A DNA stretch of 64,000 nt from Zavarzinella sp. (lineage in GTDB: Bacteria; Planctomycetota; Planctomycetia; Gemmatales; Gemmataceae): assembly GCA_041399155.1 (NCBI GenBank), contig JAWKTI010000002.1:248001-312000 (forward strand), written 5' to 3'. Position 1 is the first letter of the stretch; each line of letters begins with the position of its first letter. The notes under the pieces are model-generated. The model was given only the letters and a program-made list of their open reading frames with translations. It ran no database searches and had not been told where the DNA came from. The translations under genes and the position numbers were made by a program. Below, in pieces: positions 52,642-61,398 of the stretch.

Positions 52642-53394
52642 ATGATCAGCTATGATTTTTCTGGCAAGACGGTGCTGGTAACTGGTGCTTCACGCGGTAT
52701 CGGTGCCGCAATTGCCAGCCACTTTGCAAATGCGAAAGCCCGAGTGCTGATCAACTATTTTCCAGATGAAACCAGCACGAGTGATGCGACCTCCCTGCAG
52801 ACAAACTTGCAGGACAACGGTGCATCAGTGGAGCTGTTTGCGTGTGATGTCCGTGATCCGGACAGCGTGCAGACGATGATGAGCAACATCGGCTCCACCG
52901 TTGGGAAAATCGATATTCTTGTGAACAATGCAGGCGTGCTGCGAGACCGCACCTTGCGAAAGTTGACAGTCGATGATTTTCGGGCGGTTGTGGATACGAA
53001 TCTGGATGGCGTATTCCACACCACCAAATTTGCTTTAGACTTGCTGAACGATCAGGGACGGATTGTGAATATGGCATCGGTGGCGGGTCTTTTCCCGTTC
53101 CATGGTCAAACGAATTATGCTGCTGCCAAAGCAGGTGTGATCGCCATGACTAAAGTGTGGGCCCGGGAACTTGCCCGCAAAGGGATCACCGTTAATGCTA
53201 TCGCACCGGGTGTGGTGCAGACGAACATGATCGGGGATATCCGACCTGAAATGATGGAAGAATATCTGAAACAGATCCCACTTGGCCGGTTGGGACAACC
53301 TGCAGATATTGCCAACGCCGTGCTGTTCCTTTGCAGTGAAGAATCAGGTTACATCACCGGTCAGGTGTTGCCGGTTACAGGCGGCTGGTTTTAA
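52642..53394 (+). CDS. SDR-family reductase, FabG-like (3-oxoacyl-ACP / acetoacetyl-CoA)
   Basis: A 250-residue enzyme from ATG 52642, with AGGA 8 nt upstream; the upstream-open frame (52609) is not used. Cofactor site: KTVLVTGASRGIGAAIA. Then LVNNAGVLRD (N-N-A-G), and the catalytic Ser and Tyr-x-x-x-Lys in NMASVAGLFPFHGQTNYAAAK. The C-terminus has ITVNAIAPGVVQTNM and SGYITGQVLPVTGGW. The NADP preference and the whole pattern fit FabG and PhaB-like reductases. No acyl carrier or polyketide genes lie near, so it may be a secondary FabG. The gene is separate from the upstream anti-sigma gene (127 nt gap). Confidence 0.9.
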   Translation: MISYDFSGKTVLVTGASRGIGAAIASHFANAKARVLINYFPDETSTSDATSLQTNLQDNGASVELFACDVRDPDSVQTMMSNIGSTVGKIDILVNNAGVLRDRTLRKLTVDDFRAVVDTNLDGVFHTTKFALDLLNDQGRIVNMASVAGLFPFHGQTNYAAAKAGVIAMTKVWARELARKGITVNAIAPGVVQTNMIGDIRPEMMEEYLKQIPLGRLGQPADIANAVLFLCSEESGYITGQVLPVTGGWF

Positions 53395-53601
53395 GCCAGA
53401 CTTAATGTTAACATTCAAACGCCTGTCTGTGTTCCACGTGGAACGTTTTGGTATTTTCTCAAATTTCAGAAAATAGCTGAAAATTACCTCGCATTTTAGG
53501 GATCTTGCCCACCTTTACTGGTTTCCCAACTGCTTCTATCGGCTGAAAGTTCAGGATTAATAGACTATACATTTCCTTTGTGGGATGCAGGAGTCCGAAG
53601 A

Positions 53602-54591
53602 ATGGCCGTCAATTTACCACCACAATACCATGATGCCGAAGACGAGTATCGCCGAGCCCGTTCGCCAGAAGAAAAACTGGCAGCCCTCAAGAAAATGTGG
53701 GTCATTCTGCCGAAACATAAGGCCAGTGAGAAAGTTCAGGCTCAGTTGAAGAGCAAAATCAGCGAACTTTCGGACGATATCGACCACGCACGCTCCACGG
53801 CAAAAAAATCGCCCACCAGTTACAAGATCCCACGTCAGGGTTGTGGGCAAATTCTGCTGCTGGGTGGGCCCAATGGTGGGAAAAGTTCTCTGTTGCGGAA
53901 ATTAACCAAAGCCACCCCAGAAGTGGCGGCCTATCCTTTCACCACCCGAGAACCAGTGCCTGGGATGATGGATTTCGAAAATGTTCGACTGCAACTGATT
54001 GAAATGCCACCGATTACCGCCGATCTCTACGAACCGTACATCAGCGATTTCACCCGCACGGCCGATGCGGTGGCTCTGGTGCTGGATCTGGGCGACGATG
54101 ATGGCCCTTTTGCTGCAGAAACCGCTGTGCAGGAACTGGAAAAGCGGAAACGGCTACTGGTGGATCAGATGCCCGAAACGGAAGACGATCCCACCATTTA
54201 TCACGTGCGGGCACTGGTAATTGCCAACAAAATCGATGCGGAAGGTGCCCAGGACCGTCTACAAATGTTTCAGGAGATTTTTCCAAACCGTTTTCAGATT
54301 CTGGAAGTGTCGGCAGAACAGGGCAATATGAATGCCTTGCGTGCTGCACTCTACCAGCGACTGGGCCTGATTCGAGTGTATGGCAAACAGCCCGGCAAAC
54401 AGCCCGACATGACCGCACCGTTCACGATTCCGATTGGCGGGACGGTGCTCGATTTTGCAGAACAGGTCCATACCGAACTGGCGGAAAAATTAAAATCGGC
54501 CAAAGTGTGGGGTAGTGCCCAGTTTGATGGTCAGACGGTGAAAAAAGACCACGTGTTGTCCGAAGGCGACGTGGTGGAACTGAGTGTGTAA
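53602..54591 (+). CDS. DRG/Obg-like GTPase with TGS domain
   Basis: A 329-residue protein from ATG 53602, with GCAGGAG 8 nt upstream. Residues about 1-75 are charged helices. The G domain starts with ILLLGGPNGGKSSLLRKL (G1) and continues with AAYPFTTREPVPGMM (G2/switch) and VRLQLIEMPPIT, in which the usual DTPG of G3 is changed to EMPP. G4 is VIANKIDAEG (NKxD), G5 VSAEQGNM. The C-terminal TGS domain is FTIPIGGTVLDFAEQVHTEL to EGDVVELS. Architecture is that of DRG GTPases, which in eukaryotes and archaea bind ribosomes. The lost catalytic-loop DxxG is notable. It is 29 nt before the epimerase gene. Confidence 0.86.
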   Translation: MAVNLPPQYHDAEDEYRRARSPEEKLAALKKMWVILPKHKASEKVQAQLKSKISELSDDIDHARSTAKKSPTSYKIPRQGCGQILLLGGPNGGKSSLLRKLTKATPEVAAYPFTTREPVPGMMDFENVRLQLIEMPPITADLYEPYISDFTRTADAVALVLDLGDDDGPFAAETAVQELEKRKRLLVDQMPETEDDPTIYHVRALVIANKIDAEGAQDRLQMFQEIFPNRFQILEVSAEQGNMNALRAALYQRLGLIRVYGKQPGKQPDMTAPFTIPIGGTVLDFAEQVHTELAEKLKSAKVWGSAQFDGQTVKKDHVLSEGDVVELSV

Positions 54592-54620
54592 CGACGGTGT
54601 AACAACCGGGAGCAATTTCA

Positions 54621-55541
54621 ATGCGTGTGGTGGTCACGGGTGGTACCGGATTAATTGGCAAGGAACTGGTTTCCGCTTTGGCCCAACGTGGTGATGAGGT
54701 CGTTGTTTTTACCCGCTCTCAAACAACATCAGAACAGCCGAACGTGCGTTTTCACACCACCCACCTGGGGGATGATGCAGGTTGGCGAGACGAGATTCTG
54801 GCAGCAGATGCAGTGATCCACCTGGCAGGGGAAACCATTGCTGGCCGCTGGACGAAGAAAAAGCGAGCCCGGATTCTGCAGAGCCGCACGGTTAGTACAC
54901 AAAAAATTGCTGAAGTACTTGCCAGCAAACCATTTACAGAATCTGGCACCACGAAATCCTTCATTACCGCGTCGGGCGTGGGGTATTACGGCAGTTACAC
55001 CGACAACGCCACCAGCTTCATCGAAACTGACCTGCCCGGCCCCGGCTTCCTGGCCGATGTGTGCGTGCAGTGGGAAGGTGCCACTGACATGGCCACGCTG
55101 GCTGGCGTGCGCGTAGCCAACGTGCGAACGGGGGTTGTACTTAGTCGCTCTGGTGGGGCTTTGCCACCGATGGCCTTGCCATTTCGCCTGTTTATGGGTG
55201 GCAAAGTTGCCAGCGGGAAGCAATGGCTCAGTTGGATTCACTTGCAAGATCTCGTGAGCTGTTATCTGTGGCTGCTTGATCATCCCACAGTTCAGGGGCC
55301 GGTGAATGCTGCCGCACCCGAAGCAATTACGAATTGGGGATTTGCGAAAAAATTGGCGAAAGTGCTGCGTCGTCCCTGTTGGTTGCCAATACCAGGGATT
55401 TTCCTGCGACTGCTGTTGGGGGAAGCTGCGGAACTGATGACGCACGGACAACGCGTCACCCCCCAGCGCCTGCTGGAACAGAATTTTCCCTTCGAATTCC
55501 CAACTCTGGAACCGGCATTGGTGAATTTGCTGAAAAAGTAG
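54621..55541 (+). CDS. TIGR01777 family NAD-dependent epimerase
   Basis: A 306-residue protein from ATG 54621 with GGGAG 8 nt upstream. The N-terminal nucleotide fold starts MRVVVTGGTGLIGKEL. The family marks are DAVIHLAGETIAGRWTKKK, FITASGVGYYGSYTD and WLSWIHLQDLVSCYLWL. The C-terminal DUF1731 domain has GPVNAAAPEAITNWGFAK, then VLRRPCWLPIPGIFLRLLLG and the E-L-M-T-H-G-Q-R-V segment. It is related to cell-division inhibitor SulA-like proteins (YfcH). Substrate unknown. It follows the GTPase gene by 29 nt. Confidence 0.9.
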   Translation: MRVVVTGGTGLIGKELVSALAQRGDEVVVFTRSQTTSEQPNVRFHTTHLGDDAGWRDEILAADAVIHLAGETIAGRWTKKKRARILQSRTVSTQKIAEVLASKPFTESGTTKSFITASGVGYYGSYTDNATSFIETDLPGPGFLADVCVQWEGATDMATLAGVRVANVRTGVVLSRSGGALPPMALPFRLFMGGKVASGKQWLSWIHLQDLVSCYLWLLDHPTVQGPVNAAAPEAITNWGFAKKLAKVLRRPCWLPIPGIFLRLLLGEAAELMTHGQRVTPQRLLEQNFPFEFPTLEPALVNLLKK

Positions 55542-55663
55542 CCAACGCTTCACATACACCTTTTCCTCCCACAATGTTGTGCGCTGTCAGGAATCTCGCG
55601 CACGTATTTACTGGAAATTCTAAAACAAAGAAAATCTTGAGATATCAGCAAGCGGGTAAGCAA

Positions 55664-56623
55664 ATGCCTTGGCGAGTGGGATTGGATGAAGCAGGATATG
55701 GGCCTAACCTGGGGCCGTTGGTGGTGTGCTCGACAGCAATCCGCGTCACTGATCCCACAGCAACCATCTGGAAATTGTTCCCGGAATCGATGCGTCAGGC
55801 CGGCGGGAAAAAAGATCAGCGCCTGATTGTGGACGATTCCAAAAAAGTATATTCCGGCGGGCAGGGTCTGGAACAGTTGGAAACTGGTGTGCTGGCACTT
55901 TTGGCGTGCAGCACAGGTGCGATCCCCGGCGATCTGGCATCACTGTTGCAGGCAACCACATCTGCCGACTGCCGAGCCGATTTGCAGCAGGAATTCTGGT
56001 TCACAGAAGATGTGGCACTGCCCAAGTGGGCTCCGTTGACCGCTATTGATCAGGCCCGTGGTGCCGTGCTGGCCGAGGCCCCCACAGATACTGTTTTTGG
56101 CCCAATGCAAGCCATGATTGTGCCCACAGGGCGGTTCAATCAACTGTTGAAGGAATGGCAGGTCAAATCAGGCATTGTTCAACATGCTCTGATTCAACTG
56201 CTGGCAGCCACCAACGACCTGCAGCCAAAAAATGAAGATATTTTCATCGCTATCGACCGCCTGGGTGGGAGATTGTACTACACCGCTTTCCTTAGTGAAG
56301 CATTCCCAGGGTGCTGGGTGCAGACGGTCAAGGAAACTGCTGGTGAATCGGTTTACGAAATCATTGGGCACGATCGCACGATTACGGTGCGGTTTGCCCC
56401 ACGATCGGATGCAGATCACTGGAACGTCGCACTGAGTTCGATGCTGGCCAAGTACCTGCGGGAACTGCTGATGGTACAATTTAATGAGTTTTGGCAGCGT
56501 GAATTGCCCAACTTGCAGCCCACTGCGGGGTATCCGGTGGATGCGCTGCGATTTATGAAAGAAATTTCATCTATCCAGGAAAAGAAAGGAATCACCCGCG
56601 AAGCACTCTGGCGTGAGAAGTAA
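55664..56623 (+). CDS. RNase HII-like protein, expanded
   Basis: A 319-residue protein. ATG 55664 (MPWRVGLDEAGYGPNLGPLV) is the start by homology; the frame is open to 55334 inside the epimerase gene. The opening is the RNase HII active-site strand, D-E-A-G-x-G-P-x-x-G-P (D8, E9). The LIVDDSKKVYSG stretch matches the D-S-K motif of RNase HII, and IAIDRLGGRLYY provides a third acidic residue in the right order. It is about 100 residues longer than bacterial RNase HII, with inserts around 75-190 and a divergent second half (WNVALSSMLAKYLRELLMV). RNA-DNA hybrid cleavage is likely but not certain. Confidence 0.75.
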   Translation: MPWRVGLDEAGYGPNLGPLVVCSTAIRVTDPTATIWKLFPESMRQAGGKKDQRLIVDDSKKVYSGGQGLEQLETGVLALLACSTGAIPGDLASLLQATTSADCRADLQQEFWFTEDVALPKWAPLTAIDQARGAVLAEAPTDTVFGPMQAMIVPTGRFNQLLKEWQVKSGIVQHALIQLLAATNDLQPKNEDIFIAIDRLGGRLYYTAFLSEAFPGCWVQTVKETAGESVYEIIGHDRTITVRFAPRSDADHWNVALSSMLAKYLRELLMVQFNEFWQRELPNLQPTAGYPVDALRFMKEISSIQEKKGITREALWREK

Positions 56624-56751
56624 TTTGGCTATTGAGATGTATCCTGGATCTGGTTTGAAAATAATATGTGATGGATACAATTGCCGTTGAACGTTGATTG
56701 AAATGAAATCTTTTTAATCAAAGTTTGCCTCCAGGTCGAGCGGAGTTCTTC

Positions 56752-57406
56752 ATGGGATATTTCACCAACGGATTTGTGTTTACCTCCCTGCCTGATTTTG
56801 ACGCGGCAAGCAATCTCGTTCTCGGTAACTTTGCTCGCGGATATCAGCACAATCAGCACTCCATTTGGCTGCTCGATCTTTGGAAACCGCGCGGGAAGCT
56901 GCAGCATCGACATTCTCCATTCTGCGATCCAGCAGCCCAGGGATTTCGCATGGACTTAGCAGGGAGCAGAGATTTCCAGTGTTCACATTGCCCTGGCTGT
57001 TGCCACCGCAGCTCGCTGTTCTACCTTTTTCTTCGCAGCAGATGATGATGAAACAGACATCGGTTGCAACGCGGTACCCAACTCGCTTTTTTCATTTGGT
57101 TGCCGGTTCGATCGACTCTCTGTTCAATACACTCACGGATATACCGCAGTCACTCCGCTGAATTATCTTGAGGATAACGATGAGGAAGGGCTTGAAGAAT
57201 TGATTGATTCGGTCAACAAAGTGGGCGGAATCTCAGTTTTAGAACCGCGCATCATTGGAGGCGGCAACGTCTTGTACGAGAACCCAGTTAGTCAATGGCC
57301 AAAAGCCGCTGGCAATCCTAAGGAGATTCTCGGTCTTGGAACCTGGGACCCCCTGTTGAACTTTGAAAATGATTTCTCTGTCGTCTTCGAGAAACTAAGC
57401 AGTTAG
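56752..57406 (+). pseudogene. Decayed hypothetical gene, two frame changes
   Basis: Coding-like sequence runs through three frames in order. Frame A starts at ATG 56752 (MGYFTNGFVFTSLPDFDAAS, up to HNQHSIWLLD). Frame B takes over near 56875 (SLETAREAAASTFSILRSS, up to GISHG). Frame C takes over near 56962 (AEISSVHIALAVATAARCS, through TAVTPLNYLEDNDEEGLEEL) and runs to the TAG at 57404. Each step is a shift of -1, so two single-base deletions would rebuild one protein of about 220 residues. I do not recognise it. Only the last part has a start (TTG 57200), so gene callers would report a 68-residue piece. Alternatives: sequence errors; the neighbouring DUF1559 remnant favours true decay. Confidence 0.6.
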
Positions 57407-57634
57407 GAGTCACGCAGAAATAATTATCCCAAACCATCCACCAGTGCCAGCCAGGGTGCAGAAGGTGATTTGAACTGGGCAGCTTATGAAGTCAGCTTCA
57501 GCAGCCGTCACACCGGTGGGGCTCAATTCGCCATGTGCGATGGTTCTGTTCGGTTCATTCGGGATTCCGCCAGCCAGCAATTGTTGACTGCACTGGGCAC
57601 CCGCGCTGGTGGCGAAGTTGTCAACGATAACTAA
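57407..57634 (+). pseudogene. DUF1559 (H-x9-DG) protein, C-terminal remnant
   Basis: Directly after the TAG of the decayed gene, in the same frame, sequence without any nearby start reads NNYPKPSTSASQGAEGDLNW, then SSRHTGGAQFAMCDGSVRFI and LLTALGTRAGGEVVNDN to a TAA at 57632. The H-T-G-G-A-x5-C-D-G-S-V-R-F-I is the C-terminal H-x9-DG hallmark of the planctomycete DUF1559 pseudopilin-like family, which is usually about 300-350 residues long. Only the last 70 or so residues remain. There is no start codon, promoter or N-terminal prepilin signal nearby. Confidence 0.8.
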
Positions 57635-57819
57635 TGCTCATCCTGGTTTGTTTTCCAGGTTGAATTTTGTCTCACATTTCATTTTTTGTTCGATCGCCGT
57701 GAATCGCTCACCTTCTCAGCATTCATCGGCAATTCCTGAATAATTTTACCCCCTTAATGGCCCAAATGTGGGTGATAAGCTTATCATTTCATTAACAGAT
57801 TAATTGGGAATGGACATTA

Positions 57820-58833
57820 ATGGCAGGTAAACCTGGAATATTGCTGATTCAACTGGGCACGCCCGAAGCCCCCACGAAAGCAGCACTAAAACCGTACTTA
57901 AAGCAGTTTTTGGGCGACCGACGGGTCATTGAAGCCCCACGGGTGCTCTGGTGGTTCATCCTGAGACTGCTCATTTTGCCATTTCGGCCGAAAGAATCTG
58001 CCGAAAAATATGCCCGTATTTGGGATCCGGAAACCGGCTCCCCGCTGATGCACTATACCAAACGGCAAACTGCTCTTTTGCAGGAACGCTTTCCCCATAT
58101 TCCGGTACGGTTTGGCATGCAGATCGGCAGTCCCGCGGTGGGCGATGTGGTCCACGAAATGATCCATGAAGGGGTCGATCGGTTGATTGTTTTGCCGATG
58201 TATCCCCAATATTCTGCTACCACCTCCGCTTCAGCCACCGATGTCCTGTTTCACGCACTGATGAAAGAACGATTTGTCCCTGCGGTACGGATTGTCCCGC
58301 CAAATTACGATCATCCCGCTTACATTGACGCACTGGTTGATATCTACCACGACAATTTGCAACAGCTCACCTGGAAACCAGACCATATTGTGATCAGTTT
58401 CCATGGTATTCCGCAAAAATATGCCCAGCGTGGGGATCCGTATGCCACCCACGTAGTACGGACGACACGAGCATTGGTGCAACGATTAGGCCTGAAACGG
58501 GAACAATGGACACAGACATATCAGTCGTTGTTTGGGCGGGATGAATGGCTGAAACCCTACACGGATGATACCCTGCAAAAGCTTGCCAAGCAGGGCAAAA
58601 AGAACATTATGGTGCTGTTGCCTGGCTTTACCGCAGACTGCCTGGAAACGATTGATGAAATTGGCCACGAATCGAAAGAAGTGTTTCTGGAAGCAGGTGG
58701 AGAAAACCTGCACGCCTGCAGTTGCCTGAACGACCACCCAAGCTGGATCCATGCAATGGAGCAATTGCTGCGAGAAGAAGGAGCAGGTTGGTTGGAAAGT
58801 TCGACCGCAGAGCTCGCATTTGAACGAACCTGA
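57820..58833 (+). CDS. hemH: Ferrochelatase
   Basis: A 337-residue enzyme from ATG 57820. The start GILLIQLGTPEAPTKAALKP is typical. Conserved motifs are GDRRVIEAPR, GSPLMHYTKRQ, PMYPQYSATTSAS and ISFHGIPQKYAQRGDPY, whose His binds iron and porphyrin. TYQSLFGRDEWLKPYTD, LPGFTADCLETIDEIG (catalytic Glu) and ACSCLNDHPSW follow. It inserts ferrous iron in protoporphyrin IX, or coproporphyrin in some lineages. Length is normal. A hairpin ACGAAC/GTTCGT (58824-58829 / 58836-58841) overlaps its stop and may mark the convergent end with the Ddl-like gene. Confidence 0.95.
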   Translation: MAGKPGILLIQLGTPEAPTKAALKPYLKQFLGDRRVIEAPRVLWWFILRLLILPFRPKESAEKYARIWDPETGSPLMHYTKRQTALLQERFPHIPVRFGMQIGSPAVGDVVHEMIHEGVDRLIVLPMYPQYSATTSASATDVLFHALMKERFVPAVRIVPPNYDHPAYIDALVDIYHDNLQQLTWKPDHIVISFHGIPQKYAQRGDPYATHVVRTTRALVQRLGLKREQWTQTYQSLFGRDEWLKPYTDDTLQKLAKQGKKNIMVLLPGFTADCLETIDEIGHESKEVFLEAGGENLHACSCLNDHPSWIHAMEQLLREEGAGWLESSTAELAFERT

Positions 58834-58893
58834 TTGTTCGTCAGAAACTTGCTCAAATCCTGACCAATAAAACCAACCTCTTTAAGATTCCGA

Positions 58894-59913
58894 TCACCTG
58901 TTTTGTCTGGCAATGGCCGCATCGATGATTGCTGCTACCAGATCCTGATAGCTCCAGTGGGCACCCTTCGCAACCAGCACAATATCGCCTGTTTCGGCAT
59001 TTAAGCCAGGAAGTGGATTTGCTTCGATGAAATAAGGAACTCCATCGCGAACACGAAAGTCGAGTCGGGCAACATCGCGGCATCCCAATGCTGTGTATGC
59101 CAGCAACGCTTCATCTTCGATCGCCATCATTACCGAGTTGGGCAGTTTTGCGGGTGCTTCGTACTTGACCATCTCCTGCCAGTTCCGTTTGACTTCCAGG
59201 CTGTAGACAAACTCCGGTGTTGGTGTCTGTGGGAGAATACGCATCACACCCAAAACCTGTGGGGGATCATTTCCTGTAATCGCAACCGTTATTTCATCGC
59301 CTGCAATAAACTCTTCCAACAGCACAGGCTGTTGGTAATCCTGCCACAACCGTGCTACCACTGGGCCTAATTCTTCTGGCGTTTTAATCAAACTGCGGTT
59401 GCGAATGCCTTTGCTGGAACCTTCACAAGTGGGCTTGGCGATCACCGGAAGTGGCAGTTCTGCTTCCTCCAGCAATGGTAAAAATTCGGCAAAATCACCA
59501 GAATAAGGTAATTCTGGCACTGGCAGCAGCAATCCTTTCGGAATTTGCACCCCCGCCTCCGCAACCACTTTGCGGGCAAAATCCTTGTCCAGGGCCAGTG
59601 CTAACGTCAGCACGTCCGAACCGGTGCAGGGAATATCCAGCATTTCGCATACTGCGGGCACACGTGCTTCACGATTGCGGGAGATCCCATGACCTTCCGC
59701 AATATTGAACACCAGGTCCGGTGGCTGCCGCAACAAGGCTTCCAGCATTGGCCGATTATTTCCCAACTCCACAACTTCGTGGCCAAGTGCTTCCAAAGCA
59801 CCCCGCAGGTGGGCGATTGTTGTGGGGCTATCAAATTCTTCATTCCAGTCATCTGGTCGGTCTGCTGGTTGAAGTTCATCAGATTTCAGATCAAAGGCTA
59901 TCCCAATAAGCAT
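58894..59913 (-). CDS. ATP-grasp ligase, D-alanine--D-alanine ligase-like
   Basis: A 339-residue protein from ATG 59913. The N-terminal domain ends with LVFNIAEGHGISRNREARVP, and DIPCTGSDVLTLALALDKDF follows: the Ddl-type GS-x-x-x-[SA]-x-x-x-x-K-D-x-x-K segment. The ATP-grasp core has LPVIAKPTCEGSSKGI and LLEEFIAGDEITVAI. The C-terminal metal site is ARLDFRVRDGVPYFIEANPL (the E-x-N). The canonical Ddl E-G-x-x-G-E-[DN]-G motif is changed (EGHGISRNRE), so substrate may differ from D-Ala. This Ddl-like type is frequent in planctomycetes, whose wall synthesis is unusual. Confidence 0.78.
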   Translation of the reverse strand: MLIGIAFDLKSDELQPADRPDDWNEEFDSPTTIAHLRGALEALGHEVVELGNNRPMLEALLRQPPDLVFNIAEGHGISRNREARVPAVCEMLDIPCTGSDVLTLALALDKDFARKVVAEAGVQIPKGLLLPVPELPYSGDFAEFLPLLEEAELPLPVIAKPTCEGSSKGIRNRSLIKTPEELGPVVARLWQDYQQPVLLEEFIAGDEITVAITGNDPPQVLGVMRILPQTPTPEFVYSLEVKRNWQEMVKYEAPAKLPNSVMMAIEDEALLAYTALGCRDVARLDFRVRDGVPYFIEANPLPGLNAETGDIVLVAKGAHWSYQDLVAAIIDAAIARQNR

Positions 59914-60045
59914 GGCAGGATTCGCTGGTGGTTATCCGTTAGGAAAGGGGAACACCCTTTCTGGGCACATTGACGCAATAATTTCTTCACATGAAGATGG
60001 TTATCACGATTGTATCGTTTCAACAAACACTGAACAGCAAAGGAC

Positions 60046-60558
60046 TTAGGTTGATTTTTTTCTACGCCATTTGACCCAGTGCGGCAGCACGAACAGATGA
60101 ATGCCGGTAAACCACAATCCGATCAGAATTAGACCGGTGGGGACAAAGATGTACCAGCGGACTGATTCGCTGAAAAAAGTGCCATCGTGCAGTTGCTCTA
60201 CAAAATCGGATCGGCGGTATGCCACCTGAAGCACTTCGCCAGTGGTGCCATGCAACTGAATTTCCCAACTGTTCTGGCATTTGATTTTGATAATGCCTTT
60301 ATCCGGTCGAACGTCAAGCCGTTCGACATCTTCCCAGCTTTTCACTTCAGCCTGGGGTATCTCCTGCAATTTTGCCAGCATGGTATCGAAAGAAACCTGC
60401 AACTGATTCCCTTTCCCCTTTTGCGTGGGTGGCTGCAACCAGGCAGATTCTTTCTTGAAATGCAGCAAAATGCCTGTAATGAGAACCAGCAACACGGGTG
60501 CTGCGGTGAGAATTGACCCCCACCGGTGCAATTTGCGGCTTAAAAAGGATAATTTCAT
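60046..60558 (-). CDS. PepSY-associated membrane protein
   Basis: A 170-residue protein. ATG 60558 (MKLSFLSRKLHRWGSILTA) is preferred; an in-frame TTG at 60573 is possible. Two membrane segments are visible: about residues 14-36 (SILTAAPVLLVLITGILLHF) and about 140-160 (WYIFVPTGLILIGLWFTGIH). Between them is an extracytoplasmic part with LDVRPDKGIIKIKCQN and WEIQLHGTTGEVLQVAYR, the PepSY-like repeat. The opening L-x-R-K-L-H-R-W-x-[GS] is that of PepSY-TM proteins linked to iron-siderophore reduction. A short basic C-terminus follows. No partner gene is adjacent. Confidence 0.78.
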   Translation of the reverse strand: MKLSFLSRKLHRWGSILTAAPVLLVLITGILLHFKKESAWLQPPTQKGKGNQLQVSFDTMLAKLQEIPQAEVKSWEDVERLDVRPDKGIIKIKCQNSWEIQLHGTTGEVLQVAYRRSDFVEQLHDGTFFSESVRWYIFVPTGLILIGLWFTGIHLFVLPHWVKWRRKKST

Positions 60559-60782
60559 CTCAGGTTCGTGCAATGTTTCATGAGAAAACCCTCATCAATC
60601 GAAGATTTTGCGAATGATGAAAATCAGGTAAAGGTAATGGTAATAAGTCTTTGCCTTCCGGGCGAAATGATCACCAAAAAGAACTGAAAATATCAGTGAA
60701 GTGATTGACTGATCGGAATGGGTGGGAATTCTTGAAGGATATTACATTTTGAAATGTGAATTTTTTCTAATCAACCTGAGAC

Positions 60783-61268
60783 TCAGTCGTCGATCGGAGG
60801 ACGTGCGGGAACTGCAGGACGACCACCTTCACCACCGGGACGACCAGGACGTGCCCCACCAGGACCACCTGGTGCACCGGGACCACCAGGACCACCTGGG
60901 CCTCCAGCACCGGGACGGGTGCCAAAGCCAGGACGTCCACCACCGAATCCGCCACGGCCTTCTTTCCACTGCTTCATTTGTTCTTCTGTCAGGATTTTCG
61001 CCAGTTTCTCATCGATCACCTTTTGGAGTGCTTCGATTTCTTTCTTTTGTTCGTCGGTCAACTTCAGTGCGGTCTGCATGAATTCCGGCATTACCTGTCC
61101 GGGTGCGGGACGCTGGAAACCGCCACCAAAGCCACCACCAGGACGACCTTTGCCTTTGGGTTGTTCTTTGGGTTGTTCCTTTGCAGGTGGTTGGGCGTTG
61201 GTGCCCGAAACTGCCAGAATCATCGCACCGACCAATGCCAGTGCTGCGAAAATGCGAATTTTTGTCAT
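60783..61268 (-). CDS. Exported LTxxQ-like protein with Gly/Pro-rich tail
   Basis: A 161-residue protein from ATG 61268 with GGAG 8 nt upstream; the frame continues upstream, but without a signal. The signal peptide is MTKIRIFAALALVGAMILAV ending near TNA. The core is a helical hairpin: MQTALKLTDEQKKEIEALQK and ILTEEQMKQWKEG, two L-T-x-E-Q repeats as in Spy/CpxP. The tail of about 55 residues is almost only Gly, Pro, Arg and Ala. The intact paralogue of the frameshifted gene at 42719-43512, with which it shares QQPK-type linkers and the G-F-G-G-G motif. Probably a periplasmic stress or chaperone-like protein; that is inference. Confidence 0.78.
   Translation of the reverse strand: MTKIRIFAALALVGAMILAVSGTNAQPPAKEQPKEQPKGKGRPGGGFGGGFQRPAPGQVMPEFMQTALKLTDEQKKEIEALQKVIDEKLAKILTEEQMKQWKEGRGGFGGGRPGFGTRPGAGGPGGPGGPGAPGGPGGARPGRPGGEGGRPAVPARPPIDD
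60820..60960 (-). repeat. Collagen-like Gly-x-x coding repeat
   Basis: The minus strand repeats GGACCACCAGGACC-like units (complement view), giving GGPGGPGGPGAPGGPGG and GRPGG elements at the end of the LTxxQ-like protein. The DNA repeat unit is 9-18 nt. Such a tract can be miscounted by assembly and can expand or contract. Confidence 0.6.
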
Positions 61269-61398
61269 GAACGATACTCCGGACGTGATTGTTACAATTG
61301 TCCGCCAAACCACTTGGCCACAATTCTCATGAGAGAGATACTGCCATAAACTGGACAAAAAGGACAATGAGAAATCCATGAGAATATTTGAGCGGTTT

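Noticed and set aside
56629..56913. Minus-strand frame of 94 codons over the decayed locus
   Set aside because: It opposes the three-frame coding pattern, lacks a ribosome binding site and shows no family features.
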